Origin: an uncultured Dehalococcoidia bacterium
GTDB taxonomy: Bacteria > Chloroflexota > Dehalococcoidia > Lucifugimonadales > CATOSD01
Reading direction: 5' to 3'
NCBI GenBank assembly: GCA_951812395.1
Contig: CATOSD010000002.1
Span: 434,001 to 498,000, forward strand
DNA: 64,000 nt
Shown in pieces: positions 36,245-46,606 of the stretch. The translations under genes were made by a program, and so were the position numbers. The notes under the pieces were generated by a model. The model did no database searches. It saw only the letters and a list, made by a program, of their open reading frames with translations, and was not told the DNA's origin. Each line of letters begins with the position of its first letter. The stretch's first letter is position 1.

Positions 36245-37369
36245 GTGACCAACATCTACGAGCAACTGGGAGCCAGGCCAATACTCAACGCCCACGGCAA
36301 CAGGACACTGCTCGGAGGCAACACGCCCAACGCCTCGGTGCGCGAGCTGATGGACGAGTCCGAAGAGTTTTACGTGGACATGGGCGAGTTGATCGAGAAG
36401 GTGGGCGAGCACATATCCGACATGCTCGGCGTAGAGGCCGCGCTCGTAACGCCCGGCTGCGCGGCGGCTCTCTCGTTCGGCGCCGCGGCGTGCATCACGG
36501 GAGATGATCTCGAGAAGATCGAGCAGGTTCCGGACGTCACCGGTATGGCGAACGAGATCATCATCCAGCGCCAGCTCCGCGTCGCGTACGACAGGACGAT
36601 GACCGTGGCGGGCGGAAGGCTCGTCGAGATAGGCGACGAAGACGGCACGAGCGCCGAGCAGTTGGAAGAGGCAATCGGCCCAAACACCGCCGCCATCCAC
36701 TATCTCGCGCCCGGCGATCGAAACCCCGGCGCGCTCCCCCTGGAAGAGGTGATCCGCATAGGCCACGCCCACGGCATACCCGTCATTGTAGACGCCGCAG
36801 GACAGGTCTATCCGACGGACCTGCTCAGTAAGTACGCGAGTATGGGCGCCGACCTAGTGGCATACGGCGCGAAGTACTTCGGCGCGGTCAACTCCAGCGG
36901 GATGCTCACCGGCCGCAAGGACCTGGTGGAAGTGGCGCGCAAGCACAGTTCCATCGGCTTCGAGTCCGACGGCATACGCTCTATCGGGCGGGGCATGAAG
37001 ATAGACCGTCAGGAGGTCATCGCCGTGTACGCCGCGTTGCGAGAGTGGCTCACCATGAACCACGAGGACAGGTTCGCGGCCTACGAGGCTCGCATAACTG
37101 CGCTGAGCGGCGACCTCGCGGGCATCGGAGGCATCGGTATGTCCAGCTTCCCGGCCGACGGACCCGCCGACGGCCTGCGAATCGAAGTGGACGCGGACGC
37201 CATCGGAAAGACCGCAGCCGACGTGGTGGCGGAGATGCAGGCCGGCAATCCCAGCATCTGGGTGCGCTACAACGCCGATGACGACCCTGACGCCTTTATA
37301 GTGAGGATGGGCACGCTCAAGGACGGCGGTGAGAAGACTATCGCCGAGCGGCTCAGAGAGATACTCTAG
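36245..37369 (+). CDS. SelA-like PLP-dependent protein (not selenocysteine synthase proper)
   Basis: 374 residues of fold-type I PLP enzyme. Features: NAHGNRTLLGGNTPN near the start, HYLAPGDRNPGALPLEEV, DAAGQVYP and the PLP lysine in YGAKYFGAVNSSG. This resembles the SelA-related group that includes D-glucosaminate-6-phosphate ammonia-lyase rather than SelA, which is about 90 residues longer. GTG start with AAGGAG 7 nt upstream. It leads a same-strand set with two amidohydrolases, so it may act in amino-acid or amide catabolism. Confidence 0.82.
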   Translation: MTNIYEQLGARPILNAHGNRTLLGGNTPNASVRELMDESEEFYVDMGELIEKVGEHISDMLGVEAALVTPGCAAALSFGAAACITGDDLEKIEQVPDVTGMANEIIIQRQLRVAYDRTMTVAGGRLVEIGDEDGTSAEQLEEAIGPNTAAIHYLAPGDRNPGALPLEEVIRIGHAHGIPVIVDAAGQVYPTDLLSKYASMGADLVAYGAKYFGAVNSSGMLTGRKDLVEVARKHSSIGFESDGIRSIGRGMKIDRQEVIAVYAALREWLTMNHEDRFAAYEARITALSGDLAGIGGIGMSSFPADGPADGLRIEVDADAIGKTAADVVAEMQAGNPSIWVRYNADDDPDAFIVRMGTLKDGGEKTIAERLREIL

Positions 37370-37439
37370 CGGGCCACCCCCCTCCCATAGATGGAAAGAG
37401 GACCGGTCGCCCGTGGGGCAGTGAAGTGAGAGGTAGATC

Positions 37440-38747
37440 ATGCCGGCTAACAACGCATACACGCTCATAAGAGGCGGCCGCGTGATCGACGGCCTGGGCG
37501 GCGCGCCCGTCGAAAACGGCGCGGTGCTACTGAGCGGCGATAGGATCGCCGCCGTGGGCCGGGCCAGTGAGGTCGCGCCGCCCGAGGGCGCGACTGCGGT
37601 CACCTACGACTACCCGGGTAAGACCATCATGCCCGGCATGGTCGACTGCCACACGCACCACAACGGCTTCGGCGACGGCCGCCCCGGCGAGGACGTCGCG
37701 GCCCAGCCTGACGAGGTGCTCATGCTCCAGTCGGCCCGAAACGCCAGGGCAAGCCTCGTTACGGGAGTGACGACCATCCGTGAGAATGGCCCCAAGAACA
37801 CCACGATGTTCAGGCTGCGCGACGCTGTGAACCAGGGTATTCTCATCGCGCCCAGGATGGTGCTGTGCGGCCGACCCGTCGCCATCGTCGGCGGACACAT
37901 GGGCTACTTCGGCACCGAGGTCACCGGCGCCGTCGAGGCCAAGCGCGAGACGCGGCGGCTCATCCAGGAGGGCGCCGACTACATCAAGATAACCGCCACG
38001 GGCGGAAGCACCCGCACCTCGTTTCCGCTGCGGCCCTCCTTCACGCTCGGAGAGCTGATGGCCATCACCGAAGAGGCGCAGAACTTCGGTAAGCTCACAG
38101 CCACGCACTGCCTGTCGACACAGGGAATCATCAACTCGCTGGACGCGGGAGTCGACATGATAGTGCATTGCTCCTACATGGAGGCCGACGGCTCGAACAA
38201 CTTCCGTGAGGATGTGGCCGAACGCATCGGCGAGCAGGGCGCGTATGTCAATCCCACTCTGCACGTTGGCCGGGCGAGGGCCTGGCGACTCATGCACAAA
38301 AGGGAAGCGCAGGGGCTGACCCCTGAAGAGGCTGCGAGACTGGACGAAGGCCTGCGCGCCTACGACGAAAAGCTGAACGACAGCCGTCGGATGCAGGAAA
38401 TGGGATTGAAGGTCATTACCGGCTCCGACTCTTCGTGGGGCGACTACGCCCTCGGCAACACCTTCTACGAGACCGAGTGCCTGGTGGACGCAGGCTACTC
38501 CGCCATGCAGGGTGTGCTGTCGGTCACCAGCGAAGCGGCCAAGGCGCTGGAATTGTTCGACGAAGTGGGCTCACTGGAGCCGGGCAAGGCCGCGGACGTC
38601 ATCGTTGTGGACGGCAACCCAGCTGAGGACATCGGTGCGTTGTGGAACGTCGAAGATGTCTTCTTCGGCGGCCGGCTGCTCGACCGAGGAGCGCCCGAAT
38701 CGGTGGACGCGTTCCGGCAGGTACGGCCCAACAACTCGCCCATCTAG
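37440..38747 (+). CDS. Metal-dependent amidohydrolase, tandem copy 1
   Basis: 435-residue TIM-barrel amidohydrolase. Metal ligands: H71-x-H73 (DCHTHH), likely carboxylated Lys in DYIKITATGG, His in ATHCLSTQG, His in VHCSYME, Asp in TGSDSSWGDY. Start ATG with GAGG 7 nt upstream. Clearly paralogous to the next gene throughout its length. Substrate unknown. Confidence 0.9.
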   Translation: MPANNAYTLIRGGRVIDGLGGAPVENGAVLLSGDRIAAVGRASEVAPPEGATAVTYDYPGKTIMPGMVDCHTHHNGFGDGRPGEDVAAQPDEVLMLQSARNARASLVTGVTTIRENGPKNTTMFRLRDAVNQGILIAPRMVLCGRPVAIVGGHMGYFGTEVTGAVEAKRETRRLIQEGADYIKITATGGSTRTSFPLRPSFTLGELMAITEEAQNFGKLTATHCLSTQGIINSLDAGVDMIVHCSYMEADGSNNFREDVAERIGEQGAYVNPTLHVGRARAWRLMHKREAQGLTPEEAARLDEGLRAYDEKLNDSRRMQEMGLKVITGSDSSWGDYALGNTFYETECLVDAGYSAMQGVLSVTSEAAKALELFDEVGSLEPGKAADVIVVDGNPAEDIGALWNVEDVFFGGRLLDRGAPESVDAFRQVRPNNSPI

Positions 38748-38774
38748 TCGCCCGCGAGGTGGAGGTAACCGCCC

Positions 38775-40040
38775 ATGTCCGACGGCAATCCCGACTTCAC
38801 GCTTCTGCGAGTTGCGCGCCTCATCGACGGCGGAGCGGGCCGGCCAGTGGAGCGCGGCGCGATTCTGATGCGCGGCGGCGAGATAGTGGCCGCCGGTCCC
38901 GAGGAGCGAGTCGTCCCGCCGGAGGGCGCGCCGGTTCACGAGGTCCACTACGAGGACAAGACCGCGCTGCCGGGCCTGGTGGACTGCCACGTACACCTCA
39001 CCGGCTTCGGCGATGGCCGTTCCGGCGACGAGCTGGCGACGCTGCCGGACGAATTGCTCACACTCCAGGCCGCGCGCAATGCCGCGGCTCACTTGCGCTC
39101 CGGCGTTACGACCGTGCGCGACTGCGGCGCGAAGAACCGGACCACGTTCATGCTGCGCAGCGCCTACGATATGGGTATCGCCGCGGGTCCGCGGCTGTCG
39201 CTGGCAGGCAGGCCACTGGCTATCGTCGGCGGCCATCTGAGCTACTTCGGCATCGCGGCCACCGGCGAGATCGAGTGCCGCGCCCACGTCCGCCAACTGG
39301 TGAAGGAGGGCGCCGACTTCATCAAGGTCACCGCCACGGGCGGCAGCACGCGCACCTCGTTTCCCACGCGCCCGTCCTTCAGTCCAGACGAGCTGGCTGC
39401 GATAGTTGAAGAGGCGCACAGCTTCGGCAAGCACACGGTGGCGCACTGCGCCTCGACGCAGGGCATGGTGAACGCGCTGGACGCCGGAATCGACACAATC
39501 GTGCACGGCATGTTCGTGGAACCGGACGGCTCGTGGCTGTACCGCCCGGAGCTGGCCGAGCGCATCGCGCGGCAGGCTGTTTTCGTCAATCCGACGATTC
39601 ACAACGGGCGCGGGCGTATGCTGGAGCTGGAGGCACGGCGCGGCGCGTCGGGGTTGCCAGACGGGGACCAGGCGGAACTCGACGGCCTGCGCCGCCGCGA
39701 TGAGGAGAGGCTGAGCGCGTTCGCCGCGATGCGGGACGCCGGCGTGCGGTTGGTGTGCGGGTCGGACTCTGCGTGGAGCGAGTACGCGATGGGAGGCTTT
39801 CAACACGAGGTAGCGACGCACGTCGAGGGCGGCATGTCACCCTCGGAGGCCATACTGTCCGCAACGTCGGCATCGGCGCGCTCGTGCTGGATGGACGGGG
39901 AGGTCGGGACGCTGGAGCCGGGCAAGCGCGCAGACGTGCTGGTCGTGGACGGCGACCCGACACAGGACTTGGGCGCGCTGTGGAACGTGGCGGACGTCTA
40001 CTTGGACGGCGAGCGCGTGGAGCGCGGCGGTCTAGCGTAG
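38775..40040 (+). CDS. Metal-dependent amidohydrolase, tandem copy 2
   Basis: 421 residues, paralogue of the preceding gene. Metal ligands: H72-x-H74 (DCHVHL), Lys in DFIKVTATGG, His in VAHCASTQG and VHGMFVE, Asp in CGSDSAWSEY. GGAGG lies 8 nt before the ATG. The 27-bp spacing suggests co-transcription and a tandem duplication that has diverged, perhaps to split substrate range. Confidence 0.9.
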   Translation: MSDGNPDFTLLRVARLIDGGAGRPVERGAILMRGGEIVAAGPEERVVPPEGAPVHEVHYEDKTALPGLVDCHVHLTGFGDGRSGDELATLPDELLTLQAARNAAAHLRSGVTTVRDCGAKNRTTFMLRSAYDMGIAAGPRLSLAGRPLAIVGGHLSYFGIAATGEIECRAHVRQLVKEGADFIKVTATGGSTRTSFPTRPSFSPDELAAIVEEAHSFGKHTVAHCASTQGMVNALDAGIDTIVHGMFVEPDGSWLYRPELAERIARQAVFVNPTIHNGRGRMLELEARRGASGLPDGDQAELDGLRRRDEERLSAFAAMRDAGVRLVCGSDSAWSEYAMGGFQHEVATHVEGGMSPSEAILSATSASARSCWMDGEVGTLEPGKRADVLVVDGDPTQDLGALWNVADVYLDGERVERGGLA

Positions 40041-40106
40041 GGCGTCCGGAAGCCGTGGAGACGAATTTCAGACCCCCGCGGTTGGCAGAGGGTGTGCCTA
40101 AGGCCG

Positions 40107-40934
<828 letters not shown>

Positions 40935-41088
40935 CTTGCAATTTCCTCCGGGGGGAAGTAAGGGCTGGAGCCCGTCGTGGAACTGACCGGCGCCGGGCGC
41001 CGAATTCACGCGGTGGGCTGATGAGAGTTCGTGGGTCGAGTATAGCACGCTGGGAGTAGGCGCTTCAACCGCGAGAGACGGGGCAAGC

Positions 41089-42138
41089 CTACTTGAAGGC
41101 GGGCATCACCTTCTCGCACAACAGCCGCAGCGAGCGGGAGATCTTATCGGCCGGGATGAGCTCGCCGGCGTTCAGTTCGGCCACCACGCCGGACAGGCTC
41201 AGCGTCTCCTGCATCTTGTGAAGCTGCTCGATCACCATCTCCGGCGTGCCGACCGCAACCTTCTCCTTTTGCACCTCTTCCCAAGTCAGTCCCGCCAGCT
41301 CTTCGCCGCGCTCCGCCCGCTGTTCGCGTGGGTCTGTGCCGGCGCGGGTGACCGAGCTGGCGAGCTGCGCCCCCAGCCGCCGGAACTGCTTCATGAAGCT
41401 CTCCTCCGGGACGTTCAGCGCTTCTTCCCTGGTGTCCGCGACGAACACGGGGACGCGCAGCGACACGTCCGCCGGCCCCTCGTGTCCGGCATCCTTCCAG
41501 GCTTTCTTGTACGCCTCGACCTGCTCCGCGACCTGGCTCATGCCCTGGCCCCTCACGCCGATAAACACGGGATAGCCCATCTTGGCTATCACAGGGAAGG
41601 TGTCGGGTGTGGTGGCGGCGATGCGAATTGGGGGGTGCGGGGACTGGTAGGGCTTGGGCACCAGGCAGACGTCATCGAACGAGAAGTACTTGCCCTCATA
41701 GGAGAAGCGCTCGTTCGTCCAGGCCTCGATGATGATGTCCAGGTATTCGTAGAAGCGCTCCCTGCTCTCGCCATACGGGATGTTGTAGCCCTCGTAGGCG
41801 CCGGGCAGACCGCTGCGGCCCACGCCGAAGTCGAACCTGCCACCGCTCACGTGGTCGAGCGTGGCGGCCTGCTCCGCTATCCGCAGCGGGTTGCCCAGGG
41901 GCAGCACGTGCACCGAGGTGCCGACACGCAGGCGCTTCGTGCGCGACGCGATGGCGGCCGCCAGAATCAGCGGGGATGACAACACCGATCTTGCGGGGCT
42001 GAAGTGAGACTCTGCGAGCCATACCGCGTCGAGGCCGAGTTCTTCGGCCAAGTCGACCTGCTCGAAGGACTCGCTGAACGACTGGGCCTGGCTTTCTCCG
42101 GGCCTGCAATGAAACTCCATGAATGACCCGAATTGCAT
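41089..42138 (-). CDS. LLM-class flavin-dependent oxidoreductase (luciferase-like)
   Basis: 349 residues of bacterial-luciferase-like monooxygenase. Seen: GLDAVWLAESHF, RLRVGTSVHVLPLGNPLRIAEQ, DHVSGGRFDFGVGRSG. Uses FMNH2 or F420H2 on an unknown organic substrate. The start MQFGSFMEF has GGAGG 5-6 nt upstream. SAR202-type genomes are rich in such enzymes, consistent with breakdown of recalcitrant organics. Confidence 0.9.
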   Translation of the reverse strand: MQFGSFMEFHCRPGESQAQSFSESFEQVDLAEELGLDAVWLAESHFSPARSVLSSPLILAAAIASRTKRLRVGTSVHVLPLGNPLRIAEQAATLDHVSGGRFDFGVGRSGLPGAYEGYNIPYGESRERFYEYLDIIIEAWTNERFSYEGKYFSFDDVCLVPKPYQSPHPPIRIAATTPDTFPVIAKMGYPVFIGVRGQGMSQVAEQVEAYKKAWKDAGHEGPADVSLRVPVFVADTREEALNVPEESFMKQFRRLGAQLASSVTRAGTDPREQRAERGEELAGLTWEEVQKEKVAVGTPEMVIEQLHKMQETLSLSGVVAELNAGELIPADKISRSLRLLCEKVMPAFK

Positions 42139-42396
42139 CTGGACCTCCCTGGCGCTCGGCCCCCTGGCGGCGGGGCCGCAGTGTGTGACGTGCGACATCA
42201 AAAGCGCGAAGATGCGCGCACCCGGTAGACTACGCCCTAGAGGGCATCGGGTCAAGTTTTGGCGCGCCCGCGGGAGTGCTTCCCGGCGCCGTGTCACGAT
42301 TGACATTCGGCCCTTCCACGCTTCAGAATTATCCGTCCGGGAGTGGACGCGGGAGGTCGCGGCCCCGGTCAACTCAGACTACGACACGAGGTCTTG

Positions 42397-43104
42397 ATGA
42401 TACAAACCGATTTGGACGCCATGGTCTTCGCGAGGGGCGTCCACAAGATTTACGACAGCGGAAAGGGCGTGAGGGTGCATGCGCTCCGGGGCGTCGACCT
42501 GACGGTGCGACGGGGAGAAGTCGTCGCGATCATGGGTCCCAGCGGCTGCGGCAAGACTACGCTACTCAACTGCCTTTCCGGCATCGACGACATCGACGAG
42601 GGAGACATAGACATCGACGGCGTGTCGCTGCTGGACATGGACGACAACACCCGCACCGACTACCGGGCTAAGCAGATGGGCTTCGTGTTCCAGCTCTACA
42701 ACCTGCTGCCGGTGCTCAGCACCGTCGAAAACGTGGAGCTTCCCATGCTAATTTCGGGAGCGAAGTCCTCGGAGGCGCGGCAGCGGGCGCTCGAGGTGCT
42801 GGCGATGGTGGGGCTGGCCGACAGGGCGACGCACAAGCCGGCCGAGCTTTCGGGCGGGCAACGTCAGCGTGTCACGATCGCTCGCGCGCTGGCCAACGAC
42901 CCCGCCATCATCTGGGCGGACGAACCGACGGGCGACCTGGACAGCGAAACGGCGCAGGAGATAATGGACCTGATCCTGAAGCTCAACCGCGAGAACCGGG
43001 AGACCTTCATCATAGTCACGCACTCGCCCGAAATCGGCCGCCAGTGCGACCGCATCGTGAGGATGAGGGACGGCCTGATAGTGGACGACGGCTCTTCGGC
43101 GTAG
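42397..43104 (+). CDS. ABC transporter ATPase, LolD/MacB-type
   Basis: 235 residues with Walker [11 protein letters not shown]-loop [19 protein letters not shown], signature [15 protein letters not shown] and Walker [15 protein letters not shown]. The [11 protein letters not shown] and PTGDLDS signatures are typical of LolD/MacB/FtsE ATPases. No FtsX-like permease lies next to it, so it is an orphan subunit within this window. GAGG precedes the ATG. Confidence 0.92.
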   Translation: MIQTDLDAMVFARGVHKIYDSGKGVRVHALRGVDLTVRRGEVVAIMGPSGCGKTTLLNCLSGIDDIDEGDIDIDGVSLLDMDDNTRTDYRAKQMGFVFQLYNLLPVLSTVENVELPMLISGAKSSEARQRALEVLAMVGLADRATHKPAELSGGQRQRVTIARALANDPAIIWADEPTGDLDSETAQEIMDLILKLNRENRETFIIVTHSPEIGRQCDRIVRMRDGLIVDDGSSA

Positions 43105-43108
43105 CGGC

Positions 43109-44359
43109 TCACAGGAAGCCGCGTATCCTCGCCACGCGGGCAACCCGCTCAACGCCGATGGTGAAGGCCGCCTCTCTCAGCGAGATGTCCTCACTGCTGG
43201 CCAGCCCGCTTACGTTCTCGTACGCGGCCGTCATTGTGCCGAGCAGTTCTTGGTCCACCCGCTCCTTCACCCAGTGGTGCTGGTAAAGGTTCTGGACCCA
43301 CTCGAAGTAGGAGACGATTACGCCCCCGGCGTTCGTGAGAATGTCCGGTAGTATCGGCACTCCCCGCTGGTGCAGTATGGCGTCCGCGTCCGGAGTCAGC
43401 GGGTGGTTGGCGGCCTCGACGACGACCCTCGCCTGCACGCGGGGTGCGTTGGCCTCGGTTATGACGCGGTCGATCGCAGCGGGTATCAGGAAGTCGCACT
43501 CCAGCTCGAGCAGTTCGGCGTTGGAGACCGGCTCGGCAGCGCCGAAACCGGCCATGCCGCCCGTCTCTTCGACGTGGCGGGTAAGTTCACCGATGTCCAG
43601 GCCCCCGGCGCGGTAGACGCCACCGTGGACGTCGCTGACCGCTATGACGTTGTAGCCTTCCTCCCACAGTAGCCGCGCGGTCCACGAGCCCACCTGTCCG
43701 AAGCCCTGCACCGCCACGCGCGCGCCGAGGAGAGAGATACCCAGGTCGCGGGCTATGGCGCGAATCACGTAGGTTGCGCCTCTGCCGGTCGCCGAGTCGC
43801 GGCCCACGGAGCCTCCGAGCTCCACCGGCTTGCCCGTCACTATGGCGGGTGTGAGTCCGTGTATCTGGCTGTAGGCGTCCATCATCCAAGCCATCACCTG
43901 GGCGTTGGTGCCGAGGTCAGGCGCAGGGATGTCCCTGTTGACGCCGAGGAAGTGTTCGATGTTGATGGTGTATCGGCGCGTCAGCCGGTTCAGCTCGCCC
44001 TCGCTGAGCGCCGTGGGGTCGCACTTGACGCCGCCCTTCGCGCCGCCGAACGGAACGTCTACGAGCGCGTTCTTCCAGGTCATCAGGGATGCGAGCGCCT
44101 TCACCTCTTCCTGGTCCGCGGAGGGGTGGTAGCGCACGCCGCCCTTGTAGGGGCCGCGCACACCGTTGTGCTGGATGCGGTATCCCTCGAAGACCTCGAT
44201 GCGGCCGTCGTCCATGCGGACGGGGACGGCGACCTTCAGCTCGCGCCATGGGCGTCTCAGCAGTTCGCGCACGCCCTCATCCAGGCCCAGCCGCTCGGCG
44301 GCCCGGTTGAAGAAGACGCTGATCTCGTCGAATGTGTTTTCAGTCGTCTTGGTTAGCAT
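43109..44359 (-). CDS. gdhA: Glutamate dehydrogenase
   Basis: 416 residues interconverting glutamate and 2-oxoglutarate. Seen: PYKGGVRYHP with the substrate Lys, PFGGAKGGVKCDP with the catalytic Lys, PAPDLGT, and the Rossmann motif VQGFGQVGS. The size fits the roughly 420-residue hexameric class. Start MLTKTTENT; the upstream frame overlaps otsA and is not coding. Convergent with the ABC ATPase gene, 4 bp apart. Confidence 0.96.
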   Translation of the reverse strand: MLTKTTENTFDEISVFFNRAAERLGLDEGVRELLRRPWRELKVAVPVRMDDGRIEVFEGYRIQHNGVRGPYKGGVRYHPSADQEEVKALASLMTWKNALVDVPFGGAKGGVKCDPTALSEGELNRLTRRYTINIEHFLGVNRDIPAPDLGTNAQVMAWMMDAYSQIHGLTPAIVTGKPVELGGSVGRDSATGRGATYVIRAIARDLGISLLGARVAVQGFGQVGSWTARLLWEEGYNVIAVSDVHGGVYRAGGLDIGELTRHVEETGGMAGFGAAEPVSNAELLELECDFLIPAAIDRVITEANAPRVQARVVVEAANHPLTPDADAILHQRGVPILPDILTNAGGVIVSYFEWVQNLYQHHWVKERVDQELLGTMTAAYENVSGLASSEDISLREAAFTIGVERVARVARIRGFL

Positions 44360-44403
44360 TGTGATTCTCTTCGTACCTTCCGGCGATGTTGCGGTGGGCC
44401 GGG

Positions 44404-45798
44404 CTAGACGCCGGCCAGGTCGGAGTGGAAAGCGTCGCTCCAGCTGTTCTCGGTGTGCTGACGGATCACGCGGGCGAGCGAGCACCATCGCTCGCGGCGT
44501 TCCGTAGACGACATGCGCAGGGCGCGGTAGGTGGCCTCCGCGGTGCCGTCCACGTCGTAGGGATTTACGATTATGGCATCGGTCATGGAGCTGGCGGCGC
44601 CGCAGAACCTGGAGAGCAGCAGCACGCCCGGGGTGTCGCCCTGGGAGGCCACGAACTCCTTCGCCACCAGGTTCATTCCATCGCGCAGCGGGGTCACCAT
44701 GCACACGTCGGCGAGGGAGTAGAAGCAGGCCAGCTCGCGCTGGGGATAGGACCTGTACAGGTAGCGTATTGGTGTCCAGCCGGCCTCCGAGAACTGGCCG
44801 TTGATTTCGCCCACCAGTTGGTCGACCGCCACCTTCTCGGTCTGGTACTCCGGCACTCGGGTGCGCGACGGCGACGAAATCTGCACCAGGCTCACTTTGC
44901 CGCGCGTGGCGGGGCGATGTTCCAGCATACGGCGGAAGGCGCGTAGGCGGGTGGGAATGCCCTTGGTGTAGTCCAGCCTGTCGACGCCGAGAATCATCTG
45001 GTGTTCGGGCGACGAAGGGAGGGACAGTTCGGTGGCGAGCGCATCGACGTCCGCGACGGCAGGTTCAGCGAACACGCCCATGTCTATGCCGACGTGATAG
45101 ACGCCCAGCCGTGTGCTGCCGTCTTCGCCGAAGTAGTCCCAATCGCGCACCGCGCCGCCGATTTCCGACTCCAGGGTCTCGGCCAGGTTGCGGCGATAGC
45201 CCTCTGTGTGCAGGCCCACCAGGTCGTAGGACACCAGGCCCCTGAGTATGTCCGGGGACCAGGGCAGAATCGAGAAGATGTCGGACGGTGGGAATGGCAC
45301 GTGCAGGAAGAAACCAATCTTGCCCTTCCAGCCCAGGTCTCGGAGCTCCTCGCCCACGTGGAAGAGATGAAAGTCGTTTACGAGCACCTGGTCGCCGTCG
45401 CGCAGCATTGGGAAGAGCGCTTCGGCGAAGCGGCGGTTGATGCGGCGGTAGGCGCGGTAGGTATCGCGGCGAATGACGACGTGCTCGGTGAAGCTGTGCA
45501 GCAGCGGCCACAGGGTGCGGTTGGCGAAGCCGGTGTAGAAGAGGCTGACGTCGTTGGAAGAAAGATTGAGCGTCGCGAGCTCGATGTTGCCGAGGCTGGT
45601 AACGTCCGGGGTAGTCTGGGGCGGCCCTCCGGCGCTCTTGCCGCTCCAGCCCAGCCACAGGCCGCCGACCTTCTCCATGGCGGGCCTTACGGCGCTGACC
45701 AGTCCGCCGACCGGCACGGAGCGTCCCTCTTCGGGGGACACCTCGGATGGGGAGGGGACGCGATTGGAAACGACGACCAGCCGGGATTTCTGCGCCAT
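44404..45798 (-). CDS. otsA: Alpha,alpha-trehalose-phosphate synthase (UDP-forming type)
   Basis: 464 residues of GT20 enzyme making trehalose-6-phosphate from a nucleotide sugar and glucose-6-phosphate. Seen: [13 protein letters not shown]-type [33 protein letters not shown] and [18 protein letters not shown]. Donor specificity (UDP or GDP) is not evident. No trehalose-6-phosphate phosphatase is nearby. Points to osmotic or desiccation protection. It ends 44 bp before gdhA on the same strand. Confidence 0.95.
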   Translation of the reverse strand: MAQKSRLVVVSNRVPSPSEVSPEEGRSVPVGGLVSAVRPAMEKVGGLWLGWSGKSAGGPPQTTPDVTSLGNIELATLNLSSNDVSLFYTGFANRTLWPLLHSFTEHVVIRRDTYRAYRRINRRFAEALFPMLRDGDQVLVNDFHLFHVGEELRDLGWKGKIGFFLHVPFPPSDIFSILPWSPDILRGLVSYDLVGLHTEGYRRNLAETLESEIGGAVRDWDYFGEDGSTRLGVYHVGIDMGVFAEPAVADVDALATELSLPSSPEHQMILGVDRLDYTKGIPTRLRAFRRMLEHRPATRGKVSLVQISSPSRTRVPEYQTEKVAVDQLVGEINGQFSEAGWTPIRYLYRSYPQRELACFYSLADVCMVTPLRDGMNLVAKEFVASQGDTPGVLLLSRFCGAASSMTDAIIVNPYDVDGTAEATYRALRMSSTERRERWCSLARVIRQHTENSWSDAFHSDLAGV

Positions 45799-46402
45799 AT
45801 CGTTCGCCCCAATGCGGAATAAGGAGAGGTGTGGGGCGACGACACAAACGGGGCCCCGCAAGCCCAGAGGTGCGGTGTCCCCCTGCTGGCTATCTTACTT
45901 GCCGCGTGGAAGGGGTGTCAAACGAGGTGGGGTCGGGCAGGGACGGCGGGTAAGGGAGGAGCCTCCTCCGGGTGAGGTTTTCGCGAAGACTGTTCCATTT
46001 TGTTCCGTTCTGTGCCGTTCCGTAGCTGGTAGACTGATCGATCGGTTCCATATTGGTGTCCATCCGTATGCTAAATCGCGTAGCTTGGGGTCGAAAATGG
46101 GTGGAAATGGTGCAGGTAGGTAGGGCCGGTCGCCGCGCCTTCACCGCATCCCTTCGGCAGGCTCAGGGCAGGGTCTTCCTGCATCAGGATGGAGTGTAGC
46201 TCGAGGTGGTGGGTCTGTCCCTTGTTGCGGAGAGAATAGCACGGATGTGCGCGACAATCAAGAGGGTTGAGAAGTGGCTTCGGGCGGCCGGATACTACTC
46301 AACAGGCGCTGGGGGTGACACATAACAGGTGTGACATTGCGCGTCCGTGGACCAGCACTGGGGCGGCAGGGTGGCGCGGGTGGTGCTCGACTGAGCGGAT
46401 TT

Positions 46403-46456
46403 GGGGCGGGATTTCGGGGTTGGGGTGTGGGGGGGGGGGCGTGGTTGGGGGCGGGG
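46403..46456 (+). other. G-rich tract with 11-G run (possible G-quadruplex)
   Basis: On the + strand at least six runs of four or more G occur within 54 bp, including an uninterrupted run of 11 G at 46429-46439. This meets the pattern for intramolecular G-quadruplexes. It lies about 150 bp upstream of the R-M start. Confidence 0.6.
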
Positions 46457-46564
46457 AGAGTCGGAATGGGAGTGGTCTGGTGCTCAGAATCACCTCATTG
46501 GCAAGCTCAGGGCAGTCTTCTTACCTTCTCCCTCGCTGAAGAGAGGAATACAAGGATGGCATCC

Positions 46565-46573
46565 TGTTACAAT
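46565..46573 (+). promoter_or_regulatory. Possible extended -10 (TGT TACAAT) for the R-M gene
   Basis: A TGn-TACAAT box lies 33 bp before the ATG at 46607 and supports that start over earlier in-frame ATGs. Visual match only. Confidence 0.4.
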
Positions 46574-46606
46574 GCGGGGTGTCGAAGACTTTCCGGGAAA
46601 CAGGCC

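Larger units (their letters stand above)
45799..46606. other. Long intergenic region before the R-M gene
   Basis: About 800 bp without a supported gene. It holds short TTCC-rich near-repeats around 45985-46025, two copies of a GCTCAGGGCA-containing dispersed motif (46161-46170 and 46505-46514; a third at 54884), a G-rich tract, and a promoter-like box near the R-M start. Open frames here lack family features. Confidence 0.6.

Noticed and set aside
36245..37369. SelA (selenocysteine synthase) as support for Sec incorporation
   Set aside because: Shorter than SelA and closer to the DgaE-like branch; it is not evidence for Sec machinery in this window.
45985..46025. TTCC-rich near-repeats as a CRISPR or iteron array
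   Set aside because: Units are short, irregular and without spacers of constant length; no cas or rep genes nearby. No CRISPR array was seen anywhere in the window.
46331..46606. Earlier start for the type IIG R-M protein
   Set aside because: The extra N-terminal residues come from the G-rich tract and look noncoding; a promoter-like box lies at 46565-46573.
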